From Tillandsia leiboldiana (taxonomy: Eukaryota; Streptophyta; Magnoliopsida; Poales; Bromeliaceae), in assembly GCA_029204045.2 (NCBI GenBank), contig JAQNDB010000207.1, positions 1 through 64,000 of the forward strand: a DNA stretch of 64,000 nucleotides, read 5' to 3'. A program made the translations under genes and the position numbers. Below the pieces are notes generated by a model. The model made no database searches and had not been told where the DNA came from. It saw only the letters and a program-made list of their open reading frames with translations. The stretch's first letter is position 1. Each line of letters opens with the position of its first letter. This document shows, piece by piece, positions 1 through 12,599 of the stretch.

Positions 1-158
1 TATAAGAAGTATTCGGACACCAAAGATATTAATTAAACATACTGATTCCTTGAATTCTCTCTTGAGATTGCGTTAACTTAGGATCCCAACTTTCCTTTCC
101 TTCAATCTTCAAGATTAGCCGCCGAACTTCACGAAATACGCCACCAAATTCCGTAACA
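1..158 (-). repeat. Partial 3' LTR of copy A
   Basis: This matches the inner end of the LTRs at 8551-9895 and 18288-19630 and finishes at the minus-strand LTR start TGTTACGG (plus CCGTAACA, ending at 158). The remainder lies outside the window. It carries many single-base insertions and deletions relative to the other two LTRs. Confidence 0.85.
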
Positions 159-905
159 ATCTCCCCCTTGGCGGTTTTTCGAGACAAAAACATCGATCAA
201 CCACAGAAAATGCAACAAGATATTTTGTTGCTATCACCATACAACAAAAATTTACAATGGAGATCCAAAATAAAATACATGAGTTAAACTCCTAAAACAG
301 ACTCTAAACTTAGACATCTGTACTCTCTGTAAAAGAAATCATTCTTGATAAAAGAAATCGTTAGATACCTCAAGAATTTTATATCATTCAAAAACCACAT
401 ACAGAGATGAAGTTTATACTCATTGATTTACCATGACATTTATACATTCAGATATGTAAACTGATCATAGTTAAAACACCAACATATCTTCTATGCAATC
501 AATCACCAAATGTCATGTTAGTGAACATCAACTTGTTAGTTATATTACATGCCCAAAAGTTAGTCGAATAGTTAGTCGAGGCATGCATTCAAACACAAAT
601 GAAAACCGAAAGATGAAGTTCTACTTACCTTTCAAGTTGAGGTTATACTTACCTCTATAGTTTCAAGTTTTCTCAGTAACCATTGTATCATAGTATCATT
701 GTTTATTACTTCTCTCTCCCCCTTTTTGTCACAAAATTAGCCAAAAAATACCAAAATGGAGAGAATGGTTAACAGTTTCAAGTTTGAAAACTAAAAACTA
801 AAAACTAAAACTTAAAGACCTGCACAAAACAGTTAAAAAAAAAAGTTCCTGCACAAGAAAAGGATTAAACATATGCATAATAAACAGAAATTTGAAGGAT
901 ACGGA
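159..905 (-). other. 3' noncoding region of copy A with polypurine tracts
   Basis: AT-rich noncoding DNA between the third ORF and the 3' LTR. The plus strand shows the complement of a purine tract directly at the LTR (159-168) and a second one near 711-727, in the same relative places as in B and C. No coding sequence is evident. Confidence 0.7.
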
Positions 906-2341
906 TTATTCAGACTCCTTGAACTGATACAGCCAAGAATTTGGAAGATTTTCTTTAATCTCTTGTTCATTGATGACTGATTCTTATTTACCTTCTTTAT
1001 TTCTTCCTTTACCTCAATGAGCTCATTTGATATACGTTCTTGCTCGTTGGAGAGCCTTTGTTGTTCTTTATAGATTGAGGTAACTGATGCATCATCATCA
1101 GAAGTTGATGGAGGTGCTTGTTGTGCTGGTTGGACTGGAGGAGTTGCTGCCGGTGCAGAGGTTGTCGCTTGTTGTTGTTGTGCTCGTTGTCGGTGAGGAG
1201 GTAATATGGGCTCGTCTGGCTTTGTCGAGAGAGACTTTACAATTGTTGTTTCATTGATCGTTCCCAGACTGTGCATGTAGGAACTCGCATTCATGTCAGC
1301 TTTAAATTTTCGAAGAATGCGCATGATGATCATTGGATAAGGTAGTCTCTCTGAAGGGTGAGCATGTTCCACATAGCGAGCCAGCCTCGCCCAGATGATG
1401 TAGGGAATGTTAAGTTTGCTCCCATTGCTGCTGTGGGGTTTCCAAGAAGATAAAGGAATAACATCCTATCCCACCGAAGAACCTTCGTGTTCATATTTGG
1501 AAGGACGTTATAACAAACAATGAAGTTTAAGAAGCGATACTCTGGTCGTAGTTCTTTTGAAAAGACGGAGTTTCCTGTAGACAGAGTATCGGGCAGACAG
1601 ATGCCATCAACAACCACTCTCCAGGAGTTGGTGTTGAAAACTTGATTCTTCTGGTAATGAGCGCCAGTCGGCTCGGGCCGTCATCCCTAATACCTCTCCA
1701 ATCAGTTGCGGCGTTACTTTAATCTTAACATTCTTGACCAATGTTTGAAAGTCTCGACGTCCGCTCTCCTGATCAACTAGATAGCAAGCATTCTGATAAA
1801 ACATCCTCACTGAGTGAAGACAATACCCAGTGGTCTCGGGGAAGTCGCAAATGGGAGCAAGACCTATCTGGTCAAACAAAGTCCCAAATGGCCGAGAACG
1901 CTCATTCAAGGCTTTGACATCAACATGCCTTTCGCCAATGCATTCCCTATTTTCAAAGTCCTTTATCCTAGCCGAGCTGATAAAGTCTTGTGGAGGTGCT
2001 TGGCTATCAACTGGTTGCTCAATGGAGATTCCTCGAGCACTCCCACTTTTGCGAGCAACGCTTTTTCTTCTTGTCTTCCCAGAAGTTTCTTCCATTGGAG
2101 CTTTGCCCTTATCAGCAGCAGTAGGCGGAGCCTTCGATGTCTCCGCAGTCGCTTTTCCCTTTGAAGCAGTGGGAACAGTTGTTGCTTCAACTTGCAACTC
2201 ATCCCAATTGATCGATTCCGTCTCCGATTCTGTATCGGAATCATCTTTCGCCTTCTTTGCTTTCTTAGCCCTCTTGGGCTTGACAGTGTCTCTCGTATGT
2301 ACCATAGCAGCCAGAAGGAAAATGATCCAGGTGATCACCAT
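906..2341 (-). pseudogene. Env-like third ORF of copy A, frameshifted
   Basis: This is the counterpart of the intact ORF in copy B (10641-12041). It is broken into three overlapping reading frames by single-base changes: one base lost near 1407, one gained near 1666, and another change close to the C-terminus near 918. The recognisable parts are a basic Lys/Ala-rich N-terminus, a central domain resembling the 'putative plant transposon protein' family, a Gln/Pro/Ala-rich linker and a C-terminal coiled coil. The conserved start is near 2305. These breaks are not shared with B, so they are either recent decay or sequencing errors near the edge of the assembly. Confidence 0.8.
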
Positions 2342-3971
2342 TGCTATTGGTTTCTTGTAAAAAGAAATCCTGTGAGCAACACCTCAAGAACACGAAAAAA
2401 TTGTTAATTTTCAAAAATTAGAAAAATTGTACCCAAACAATCATTATCGTGTAGAGAGACTAGGAATCAAATTAGTTTTGCAAAAGGAAATTTAAAAATA
2501 GATCAATTGCATGATTTTGGAAAATTCCCATTTTATGCCCTAAAACCGAAATTTTTGAAATCGAAGACCAAAAATTCGTTTATCTTGAGAATACCTAGCA
2601 TATAATCAAAACTAATCTACCCAGAGTTCTTATTTCAAAAGAAATTTGATCAAAACCATCCACAAATGAGATTGATACAAGAAATTCATCACGTTTGAGG
2701 AGGAATATGAAAAACTATGAAAAACCGAGATTTTGATCAATAAAACTTACTTGGAATTGAAGAACTTGAGTTTGAAAGCTTCCAAGATGGATGAAATCTA
2801 GAGAGAGAATGCTCTGGAAACTTTGGAACAAAAGATTGGAGTAAAAGAAATCAAAACCCTTTTGTTCTATATAAAACCCTAGCCGCGATCCGGATCAGTT
2901 CGTGATTACGATCCGGATCGGCTACCCGCAGTGAAAACTGCGTTCGGGATCCTGATCGGCAGGTCCAATCCGGATCGGCTGCCCGCAGAAGAATATCTGC
3001 GTTCAGGATCCGGATCGGCAGGTCCAATCCGGATCGGCTCCAACTTTTTCTTTAGAAAATTTCAGAGAAATTCTAGAAAAACCAGAAAAAGATTGTAAGC
3101 ACTTTTGTGTATCAACTTTAAACGAAAATCATCGTTTCATACAACAAGAAATAGATTATACCAAATCTATCAATAACATCCAACAAATGAAACGAAAATT
3201 TATAAAAATTAAATCCCTTAAATTTGAACAACTTCAATTACATCTAACTTGATCTTATGAGTAATGCCTTTATCAAATCATCAATTCGGTAAAGAAAATG
3301 AAATACAAATATCAATAGATGTCTAACATCCCCGATAAGTTAGATAATATATCTAGTCAATTTATTGAAGAGAGTGGCTCTTTGAGCATCTTTCATTAAA
3401 AATCCCACCTTATACCAACCTTGAAATTTTGACAGAGTCAAGTATTTCAACATGCATTTTAATTAATCAAACTTGAAAAACCTTGCTTGGTATACATGTG
3501 GCAGCTGCACACAATACTCGGACGACCGAGGTGGTAACTCTTTCCTCCATGTGGTGGTAGTTTTCACACTCCTCATTGGGATGTAACTCTTTCCACATCT
3601 TTTGAGCATAATACTTTTTCTTTGACTCCCCCTCAATTGGCTATCAATTATCTAAGATATAAAGTATTTAGCCAAATATTGATCTCGATTTCATACTCGA
3701 CTAAACAGTCAAATAAGATAAAAACTATACCAAGATATCATCGAGAGAGAAATTGACTTTGATCAAAACAAAGATGAGTTAATTGACATAAATGATCATT
3801 GCATCAAATGAAATATTATGATATTTAAGGCATAATAGATTTCTAAATATATAAAAGGATGCAGTTAAAGTCAATAAAACTAATGCTCAATTAATGTTCT
3901 ATGTCTAAGCATAGATAATGAACAAAAACACAAAAACAAAACCTAACCTAAACAAGAGTTTCAAAAAGAGG
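2342..3971 (-). other. Pol-ORF3 intergenic region of copy A
   Basis: Noncoding. In the sense direction it contains a purine tract, the highly conserved block (3484-3607), an ATCCGGAT palindrome cluster (about 2885-3045) with a TATA-like sequence just downstream, and a GTAAGT splice donor near 2735. The layout is that of copies B and C; one palindrome reads ATCCTGAT near 2950. Confidence 0.7.
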
Positions 3972-6519
3972 TTATTTCAAGGAAAGCATTCCAATTGCTT
4001 TACGCAAATGAATAAAACGTTTTTCATCCAAAGGTTTTGTTAAAATGTCAGCTAATTGATCTTCAGTTGAAATGTAGGAAATTTGAAGAATATTTGATTC
4101 AACTAGCTCTCTAAGAAAATGATATCTAAGTTCAATGTGTTTTGTTCTAGAGTGCAACACAGGGTTTTTTGAAATGTTTATAGCACTTGTGTTGTCACAT
4201 AAAACAGTTACCGAAGTTGTTGAAATCCGGAAGTCGCTCAATACGCTTTTCATCCAAATAAGTTGAGTTGAACAACTACCCGCTGAGATGTATTCCGCTT
4301 CGGCAGTCGAGAGTGCAATGCAGTTTTGCTTTTTACTATGCCATGCAACAAGACAATGGCCAAGATAAAAACATGCACCACTCGTACTTTTCCGATCATC
4401 CACAGATCCTGCCCAATCGGCATCTGAGTATCCAATAATATCTAAACTTGTTCCCATAGGATACCAAATTCTGAAGTTTACAGTTCCTTTGACGTACCGG
4501 ATGATCCGTTTCACCGCTTTCAGGTGAACCTCCTTTGGTGCTGATTGATATCTCGCGCAAATCCCAACACTAAAGGATATATCCGGGCGACTAGCTGTGA
4601 GGTAAAGTAGACTTCCAATCATGCTGCGATAGAGTTTCTCGTCTACATTATCACTAAGAGATTCACTTCCTAATCCCTTATTGCTAGTTCCCATAGGAGT
4701 AGGAAAATCTTTAGAATCTTCTAATCCGAATTTCTTTACCAACTCCTTTGCGTACTTGGATTGACACAGATGGATGCCTTCATCATTTTGTTTCACTTGC
4801 AATCCAAGAAAGTATGTCAGTTCGCCCATCATAGACATCTCAAATTCGCTTTCTATGGTTTCAGCGAATTTAGAAGCATCATTATCCTTTGTCGCTCCAA
4901 ACACAATGTCATCGACATAGATTTGTGCAACAATGAAGTTATTTTGATAATGCTTCACAAAGAGAGTCCGATCTGCTCCCCCTCGAGTATAGCCCTTCTC
5001 CAAAAGGTGCTTTGTCAACCTTTCGTACCATGCTCGCGGTGCTTGTTTTAAACCGTAAAGAGCCTTTTTCAAACGAAAAACATGGTTAGGTAGTTTACAG
5101 TCTACAAAACCTTTCGGTTGAGCCACATAAACTTCCTCATTTAAAAACCCATTTAAAAAACGTGCTCTTAACGTCCATTTGAAAGAGTTTTATTTTAAAG
5201 TGACAAGCAATAGCGAATAAGATACGAATGGACTCGAGTCTAGCTACAGGGGCGAACGTTTCATCAAAGTCTATACCTTCTATTTGAGAGTAGCCTTGAG
5301 CAACTAAACGTGCTTTGTTCCTGATGATGGTACCATCCTCATTTTTCTTGTTCTTGAAAATCCATTTAGTACCAATCACATTGTGTTGCTTCGGAGGCGT
5401 CGTTAATTCCCAGACTTTGTTGCGTTCAAACTGATGGAGCTCTTCCTGCATTGCTTCAATCCAGTAGTCATCCTGAAGAGCTTCATCGACGTTCTTTGGT
5501 TCGATCGTGGAAACATAACAGGCGAATCCACAAACCAACTGTCTCCGAGTTTTGACTCCTTCTTATGGGTCTCCAATGATGTTTGATTCAGGATGATCCT
5601 TGGAGATGCGTAACGTTTGTTGTAATGGAGTACTCGGGGGTACATGAGATGATTCCTGCACATCAGATAAACTTGAAGAACCATTAGATGCATCATTAAT
5701 ATTGGAAGTATTATCATGAGAAGATGCACTTACAGGAGTATCATCATCAAGAGAGATATCAGGGGTAGATTTATCAGATGCAAAGTGGAAAGCTTCATCT
5801 ACTTTAACATTTATAGATTCTACGATCGTCTTAGATTCCAAGTTAAATACCCGATATGCTCTACTATTCGTAGAATACCCCAAGAAAATCCCTTCATCAC
5901 TTCGAGAGTCAAACTTTCCAAGATTTTCACGGTCACGTAAAATGTAACACCGACTCCCGAAGATGCGAAAATATTTGATGTTGGGTTTTCTACCACACCA
6001 TAGTTCATATGGTGTATTTAACGTTCCCGGGCGCAAATAAACTCGATTAATAACATAGATTGCAGTGTTCACAGCTTCAGCCCAAAAATGTAGCGGTAAA
6101 TTCCGGCTGTGAAGCATAACACGTGCCATCTCTTGAACAACCCTGTTTTTGCGCTCGACAACACCATTCTGTTGAGGTGTATAGGGTGCTGAGAATTCAT
6201 GCTTAATGCCGTTGGAAGTGCAAAAGTCAATGAATTTAGAATTTATGAATTCTCCACCTCTATCACTTCTAACACGAATGATCTTTTCATTATTTTCAAT
6301 CATAATACGAAGGCAAATCTCGTGAAAAGAATCAAAAGTATCAGCTTTCTCTTTTAAAAATGCTACCCATGAATACCGAGAGAAATCATCAACCAATAAG
6401 AAAATATACCATTTACCTCCCAAGGATGGTTGACGGGTCGGCCCAAAGAAAGAAAAATAGTCTACATAAACTACACAACATTTAATCGTAGAAAGATTAA
6501 AGACAAGGAAAGATTTCAC
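3972..6519 (-). pseudogene. Copia pol remnant of copy A (integrase core, RT, RNase H)
   Basis: Three pieces in element order: integrase core (about 5563-6519), start of reverse transcriptase (5137-5538), and the rest of RT with RNase H (3972-5126). The YVDD active site and the RNase H motif SDADWAGS are present. An in-frame stop (Gln codon CAA to TAA) separates integrase from RT near 5561, and one extra base near 5155 shifts the frame inside RT. Protease, the integrase HHCC zinc finger and the first integrase aspartate are absent: sequence equivalent to 29472-30098 of C is replaced by 55 bp. Copy B has the same lesions, so they predate the tandem. Confidence 0.9.
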
Positions 6520-8517
6520 CTTTGCATACCCAAACCTTTTGAGTTTTAGAGTATGTTGGCAATGTTTGAGAAATTTTCCTTGATGAAGACGTCTTGTATG
6601 ATTGATCTTTTTCTTTTGTCATCGTCTTGTTTGAAGTACTACCAATGTTATTTTCTTTTGAAAAGTCCTTCTTTGATTTGTGGGGAGTGAACTCATTGGT
6701 AGCTGTTGCAAGATGTGATTGATTTGATCTTTGAGCTCCAATCTTGCAATTTCTTTCAATGTGCCCTGCAAAATTACAACGAAAACATACCTTAGTGCTT
6801 GACGATCCCGAGGACGGTGAAGTAGGCTTGTTGTCGTTGCTAGTCGTGAATTCCGGTGTCGGAGGAGGAGATACCGACTGAGGCACGAAAACTGTCCCAA
6901 CCGAACTAAAATTGTCTTCAGTTCGATTGTATCCGAGGCCGAACTTGTTTGGTTGACCAAGACCAAGAAGCTTATCCAACTTACTCCTTCCTGATGAAAA
7001 TCGCTGCAAGTCATCCTTGAGTTGGAGAATGGTCTCAGTCATTTCCAATTTTTCCTGTCGAGCCTCGCCGTTGAGCTTCAAGAAGTAATTCGCTTTGTTA
7101 ACCATATCTATATAATTCTTCTCGAGTTGCTCGTTGGACTCTTGAAGGGAAACATTTGCTTTTATCAGATTATCCCTTTCCACTTCAAGATCGGTCGAGA
7201 GAGAAGTTACCCTTTTTAGTTCTTCTTCAAGATCCTGCAATCTCCCTCTCAACCCCTTGTTTTGCTTAGCCAGTTTCTTTGAATCCCGTAAAAGTTTGTG
7301 GTAGGCTAGAGCAAAATCTTCACCTTCCGAATCATCCGATTCATTGTCCGTTGCATTCTTTTCAACAGTGGAGTTGGACAATGACTCGGACGTACTTGCC
7401 ATTAAGCACATGAAGGGTGAAGAGGTGGACGCGTGGAACGCAGTCGCGTTGTCTTCTTCATCACTCGACGATGACTCATTTGAAGATGAGGTGTCATCCC
7501 AAGTGACGGCTTGCATCGCCTTCTTCTTAGACGGATTCTTAGTTGGACATTCCGTTGAGATATGGCCGTACCCTCGGCACTTGAAGCATTGGACTTGTCC
7601 TTCTGTGCTTTTCTTATCCTTAGAAAAGCCTTCTTGCTTTCTTGACTTGTAACTTGAAGAACCCTTGCCTTTCTTCCACTTTCCGAAGGATGGAGTTTTG
7701 CTTGAATTACCCCTTCAAAAATTTCGGCGAAACTTCCTTGTCAAGAGAGCGAGCTGCTTCTCAAAGTCCTCCATAGATAAATTCTCGTCATCGCCTGAGG
7801 AGGATGAATCCGCGTCTTCTTCTTTCGTTGTTTTCAAAGCATAACCTGAAGACTTAGAAGAGGATGCCTTTCCCGAAGAATAGTTAGTAGGAAATGTCAT
7901 TTCATAAGTTTGTAAAGAACCAACTAATTCTTCTACACGGATTTCGTCCGGGTGTTTAATAGTTTCAATGGCTGTGACCTTGGAACGAAATCTTTCAGGA
8001 AGAGTTCTTAAGATCTTTCTTACAATTTTAAATTCTGAAATCTTCTCTCCCAAGTTAGCACATGAGTTTACGATGTCTTGCAATCGTGTGTAATAGTCAG
8101 TGAACGATTCATTTTCTGCCATGAAAATAGAGTCAAACTTGCTCGTAAGCATTTGCAGTTTCTGAATCTTCACAAGGTTAGTTCCCTCATGCGTAACTTG
8201 AAGAACATCCCAGATTTCCTTCACAGTCTCACATGCCGAGACGCGAGAAAACTCTGTTTGTGATAAGGCATTAAATAAAGCATTTATTCCCTTGCCATTG
8301 TAAGAAGATATATCAATCTCTTCCTTGGTCCATTTCGACCTAGGTTTGATGGTGAGAACACCACCAATAATTTCAGTTGGATTAGTCCATCCTAATTCAA
8401 TTGATTGCCACACCCGTTCGTCGATGGAAATTAAAAAGGCTTTCATCCGTACTTTCCAGTACGCATAATTTGTTCCATCGAAGAACGGGGTTTGTTGATG
8501 TTTCCACCTTCAACCAT
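6497..8517 (-). pseudogene. Copia gag of copy A, interrupted
   Basis: Counterpart of residues 1 to about 680 of the gag-pol of C. The start ATG is at 8517, but a G missing from a homopolymer near 8488 shifts the frame, so the longest reading frame begins at an internal Met. A TGA (CGA in C) ends it at 7715. The second half (6497-7516) keeps an acidic Ser-rich region, a coiled-coil stretch and the knuckle CFRCNFAGHIERNC, ending at EIFPCL where the protease deletion begins. The upstream knuckle CFKCRGYGHISTEC lies near 7575. Confidence 0.88.
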
Positions 8518-8536
8518 TGTTTACAACCCTATTCCC

Positions 8537-8548
8537 GCTCCGATATCA
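8537..8548 (-). other. Primer-binding site of copy A
   Basis: Two bases after the 5' LTR the minus strand reads TGATATCGGAGC. Copia elements usually have TGGTATCAGAGC, complementary to the 3' end of initiator tRNA-Met; this copy has two differences, both shared with B. Confidence 0.75.
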
Positions 8549-8550
8549 CT

Positions 8551-9895
8551 TGTTGGGTTATATGAATAATAGAATCTAAATAGGGGAAAAAACACCTAGA
8601 GGGGGGGTGAATAGGTGTAAACAATAAACACTCAAAAATCTTTGCGATATAAAAACCCAATGCGGAAAAATAAATAACACGCAGAGATTTTTACGTGGAA
8701 AACTCCAAACCGGAGTAAAAAACCACGGGACCGATAACACGGTGAAATCCACTAGAATTAAACACGTACAAGGTGATATACCGTACTCACAGACGACTCA
8801 ACCTTTTCCATACGCTCCTAGTTGATCTTCTCCGCTCGCTCCAGACGCTTCTCGAATCCACGATGTGCGTCCAACGCCGAATCCACGGCGTCCAACGTCG
8901 AGTCCACGACGTCTGACCGAATCCACGGTCTTCACCCAGTAGCACGCTTCGAATCCACGAACGTACCTCTCGCTCCGAATCCACGAGAGCGGTTGCACCT
9001 TGAATCCACAAGGCCACGCGAGTCCACGCGCCGATTTTGGGGTAAATCGTTGTTTTTGGGTGGTGATGATCCGCCGAATACTTAGATCAAAGATAGATAG
9101 GAAATACCATCTAAGTATTCATTAGTTTGATTCAACTCAAAATGTGAGTATGAAAACCTAGAATCAAACTAATCAATATAGATGAAGAAACATAGAATTA
9201 ATCTAGTTATTTCCTTTCTTCTCTATATGTGGATCTGAGGCCGTATAAAATGATATTTGATTATGACGGCTACTTTTTGGACTAACCCTAGAAAAAGAAT
9301 CATAGGGTCTATTTATAGGTTAGAAACCCTTGGAAGAAGATAAGGATCAAAAACTATCCTTTTCTGGAGTTTTTACATGACGACGATCCGGATCGGAGAT
9401 CGGCGATCCGGATTGCAGTAGCGAGAAAAACAGATTCCAGAAAAACGAAGGTTCGGGATCCGGATCGAAGTGCTTGATCCGGATCGTTCATACAGTTCAC
9501 CAAACATCAACGTTCGGGATCCGGATTGCAGTAGCCTGATCCGGATCGTTCACATAAAATGGTAAACTCAATGTTCGGGATCCGGATCAAGGGAAGCTAC
9601 GATCCGGATTGAACTGGTGTATGAACGAACCACCTTCGAGATCCGGATTGAACAATCTGATCCGGATCCTGAACATGTCCCATGTCCAGTTTTTGATATT
9701 TATGCAATAACAAATCCATCCAAGTGTTTCTACGCTATAAGAAGTATTCGGATCACCAAAGATATTAAGTTAAACATACCTGATCCTTTTGAATTCTTCT
9801 TTCTTGAGATTGAGTTATATGATCCAACTTCCTTTACCTTCAATCTTCAAGACTTAGCCGAATTCACGAAATACGCCAACTCAAATTCCGTAACA
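8551..9895 (-). repeat. Shared LTR between copies A and B (1345 bp)
   Basis: The LTR runs on the minus strand from TGTTACGG (9895) to CCCAACA (8551). It serves as 3' LTR of B, with the polypurine tract just outside at 9896, and as 5' LTR of A, with the primer site at 8537. It contains the ATCCGGAT palindrome cluster (about 9390-9670), a TATAAATA box on the minus strand near 9315, and the eight-hairpin leader array (8852-9033). Small differences from the LTR at 18288-19630 include an extra CT near 8972 and scattered substitutions. Short ORFs here are incidental. Confidence 0.93.
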
Positions 9896-10640
9896 ATCTC
9901 CCCCTTTGGCGGTTTCGTGACAAAACATAGATCCACTCAAGAAAATTCAAAAAGATATTTTTGTTGCTATCACCATACAACAAAAATTTACAATGGAGAT
10001 CCAAAATAAAATACATGAGTTAAACTCCTAAAACAGACTCTAGACTTAGACATCTGTACTCTCTGTAAAAGAAATCATTCTTGACAAAAGAAATCGTTAG
10101 ATACCTCAAGAATTTTATATCATTCAAAAACCACATACAGAGATGAAGTTTATACTCATTGATTTACCATGACATTTATACATTCAGATATGTAACTGAT
10201 CATAGTTAAAACACCAACATATCTTTTATGCAATCAATCACCAAATGTCATGTTAGTGAACATCAACTTGTTAGTTATATTACATGCCCAAAAAGTTAGT
10301 CGAATAGTTAGTCGAGGCATGCATTCAAACACAAATGAAAACCGAAAGATGAAGTTCTACTTACCTTTCAAGTTGAGGTTATACTTACCTCTATAGTTTC
10401 AAGTTTTCTCAGTAACCATTGTATCATAGTATCATTGTTTATACTTCTCTCTCCCCCTTTTTGTCACAAAAATTAGCCAAAAAATACCAAAATGGAGAGA
10501 ATGGTTAACAGTTCAAGTTTGAAAACTAAAAACTAAAAACTAAAACTTAAAGACCTGCACAAAACAGTTAAAAAAAAAAGTTCCTGCACAAGAAAAGGAT
10601 TAAACATATGCATAATAAACAGAAATTGGAAGGATACGGA
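9896..10640 (-). other. 3' noncoding region of copy B with polypurine tracts
   Basis: Noncoding sequence between ORF3 and the 3' LTR. A plus-strand pyrimidine tract (complement of AAAGGGGGAGAT) touches the LTR at 9896-9907 and another lies near 10450. No gene is seen. Confidence 0.75.
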
Positions 10641-12041
10641 TTATTCAGACTCCTCTGAACTGATACAGCCAAGAATTTGGAAGATTTTCTTTAATCTCTT
10701 GTTCATTGATGACTGATTCTTATTTACCTTCTTTATTTCTTCCTTTACCTCAATGAGCTCATTTGATATACGTTCTTGCTCGTTGGAGAGCCTTTGCTGT
10801 TCTTTATAGATTGAGGTAACTGATGCATCATCATCAGAAGTTGATGGAGGTGCTTGTTGTGCTGGTTGGACTGGAGGAGTTGCTGCCGGTGCAGAGGTTG
10901 TCGCTTGTTGTTGTTGTGCTCGTTGTCGGTGAGGAGGTAATATGGGCTCGTCTGGCTTTGTCGAGAGAGACTTTACAATTGTTGTTTCATTGATCGTTCC
11001 CAGACTGTGCATGTAGGAACTCGCATTCATGTCAGCTTTAAATTTTCGAAGAATGCGCATGATGATCATTGGATAAGGTAGTCTCTCTGAAGGGTGAGCA
11101 TGTTCCACATAGCGAGCCAGCCTCGCCCAGATGATGTAGGGAATGTTTAAGTTTGCTCCCATTGCTGCTGTGGGGTTTCCAAGAAGATAAAGGAATAACA
11201 TCCTATCCCACCGAAGAACCTTCGTGTTCATATTTGGAAGGACGTTATAACAAACAATGAAGTTTAAGAAGCGATACTCTGGTCGTAGTTCTTTTGAAAA
11301 GACGGAGTTTCCTGTAGACAGAGTATCGGGCAGACAGATGCCATCAACAACCACTCTCCAGGAGTTGGTGTTGAAAACTTGATTCTTCTGGTAATGAGCG
11401 CCATCGGCTCGGGCCGTCATCCCTAATACCTCTCCAATCAGTTGCGGCGTTACTTTAATCTTAACATTCTTGACCAATGTTTGAAAGTCTCGACATCCGC
11501 TCTCCTGATCAACTAGATAGCAAGCATTCTGATAAAACATCCTCACTGAGTGAAGACAATACCCAGTGGTCTCGGGGAAGTCGCAAATGGGAGCAAGACC
11601 TATCTGGTCAAACAAAGTCCCAAATGGCCGAGAACGCTCCTTCAAGGCTTTGACATCAACATGCCTTTCGCCAATGCATTCCCTGTTTTCAAAGTCCTTT
11701 ATCCTAGCCGAGCTGATAAAGTCTTGTGGAGGTGCTTGGCTATCAACTGGTTGCTCAATGGAGATTCCTCGAGCACTCCCTCTTTTGCGAGCAACGCTTT
11801 TTCTTCTTGTCTTCCCAGAAGTTTCTTCCATTGGAGCTTTGCCCTTATCAGCAGCAGTAGGCGGAGCCTTCGATGTCTCCGCAGTCGCTTTTCCCTTTGA
11901 AGCAGTGGGAACAGTTGTTGCTTCAACTTGCAACTCATCCCAATTGATCGATTCCGTCTCCGATTCTGTATCGGAATCATCTTTCGCCTTCTTTGCTTTC
12001 TTAGCCCTCTTGGGCTTGACAGTGTCTCTCGTATGTACCAT
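10641..12041 (-). CDS. Env-like third ORF (ORF3) of Sirevirus copy B, intact
   Basis: An open frame of 466 codons downstream of pol, in the position of the env-like gene of Sireviruses. The protein begins MVHTRD, then has a Lys/Ala-rich basic segment (residues about 8-20), an acidic Ser/Glu segment, a Thr/Ala/Lys-rich region, a globular middle (about 110-330) resembling the 'putative plant transposon protein' domain, a Gln/Pro/Ala linker, and a C-terminal Glu/Lys-rich coiled coil (about 400-450). The start at 12041 is chosen because this Met and its context are shared with C; an in-frame ATG at 12077 would add 12 hydrophobic residues, but in C that extension has no ATG. The biological role is unknown; env-like is a positional name and I see no clear fusion peptide. 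It has its own upstream promoter-like module and a 5'-UTR intron. Confidence 0.8.
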   Translation of the reverse strand: MVHTRDTVKPKRAKKAKKAKDDSDTESETESINWDELQVEATTVPTASKGKATAETSKAPPTAADKGKAPMEETSGKTRRKSVARKRGSARGISIEQPVDSQAPPQDFISSARIKDFENRECIGERHVDVKALKERSRPFGTLFDQIGLAPICDFPETTGYCLHSVRMFYQNACYLVDQESGCRDFQTLVKNVKIKVTPQLIGEVLGMTARADGAHYQKNQVFNTNSWRVVVDGICLPDTLSTGNSVFSKELRPEYRFLNFIVCYNVLPNMNTKVLRWDRMLFLYLLGNPTAAMGANLNIPYIIWARLARYVEHAHPSERLPYPMIIMRILRKFKADMNASSYMHSLGTINETTIVKSLSTKPDEPILPPHRQRAQQQQATTSAPAATPPVQPAQQAPPSTSDDDASVTSIYKEQQRLSNEQERISNELIEVKEEIKKVNKNQSSMNKRLKKIFQILGCISSEESE

Positions 12042-12105
12042 AGCAGCCAGAAGGAAAATGATCCAGGTGATCACCATTGCTATTGGTTTCTTGTAAAAAG
12101 AAATC

Positions 12106-12486
12106 CTGTGAGCAACACCTCAAGAACACGAAAAAATTGTTAATTTTCAAAAATTAGAAAAATTATTCCCAAACAATCATTATCGTGTAGAGAGACTAGG
12201 AATCAAATTAGTTTTGCAAAAGGAAATTTAAAAATAGATCAATTGCATGATTTTGGAAAATTCCCATTATATGCCCTAAAACCGAAATTTTTGAAATCGA
12301 AGACCAAAAATTCGTTTATCTTGAGAATACCTAGCATATAATCAAAACTAATCTACCCAGAGTTCTTATTTCAAAAGAAATTTGATCAAAAACCATCCAC
12401 AAATGAGATTGATACAAGAAATTCATCGTTTTGAGGAGGAATAAGAAAAACTGTGAAAAACCGAGATTTTGATCAATAAAACTTAC
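12106..12486 (-). other. Predicted 5'-UTR intron of ORF3, copy B
   Basis: The minus strand has the splice donor GTAAGT (12486-12481) and the acceptor context TTGCTCACAG ending at 12106, giving a 381 bp intron that ends about 29 bp before the first ATG. C has the same donor and a matching acceptor at equivalent positions (380 bp). The interior is T-rich on the sense strand. Confidence 0.55.
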
Positions 12487-12599
12487 TTTGAATTGAAGAA
12501 CTTGAGTTTGAAAGCTTCCAAGATGGATGAAATCTAGAGAGAGATGCTCTGGAAACTTTGGAACAAAAGATTGGAGTAAAAGAAATCAAAACCCTTTTG

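Noticed and set aside
3972..5126. Independent functional reverse transcriptase gene in copies A and B
   Set aside because: The frame starts inside RT after a frameshift and lacks the N-terminal part; it is a fragment of pol.
12042..12077. Signal peptide or membrane anchor at the N-terminus of ORF3
   Set aside because: The hydrophobic 12-residue extension has an ATG only in A/B. In C the matching stretch has no ATG upstream of the conserved MVH start, so the extension is probably untranslated.
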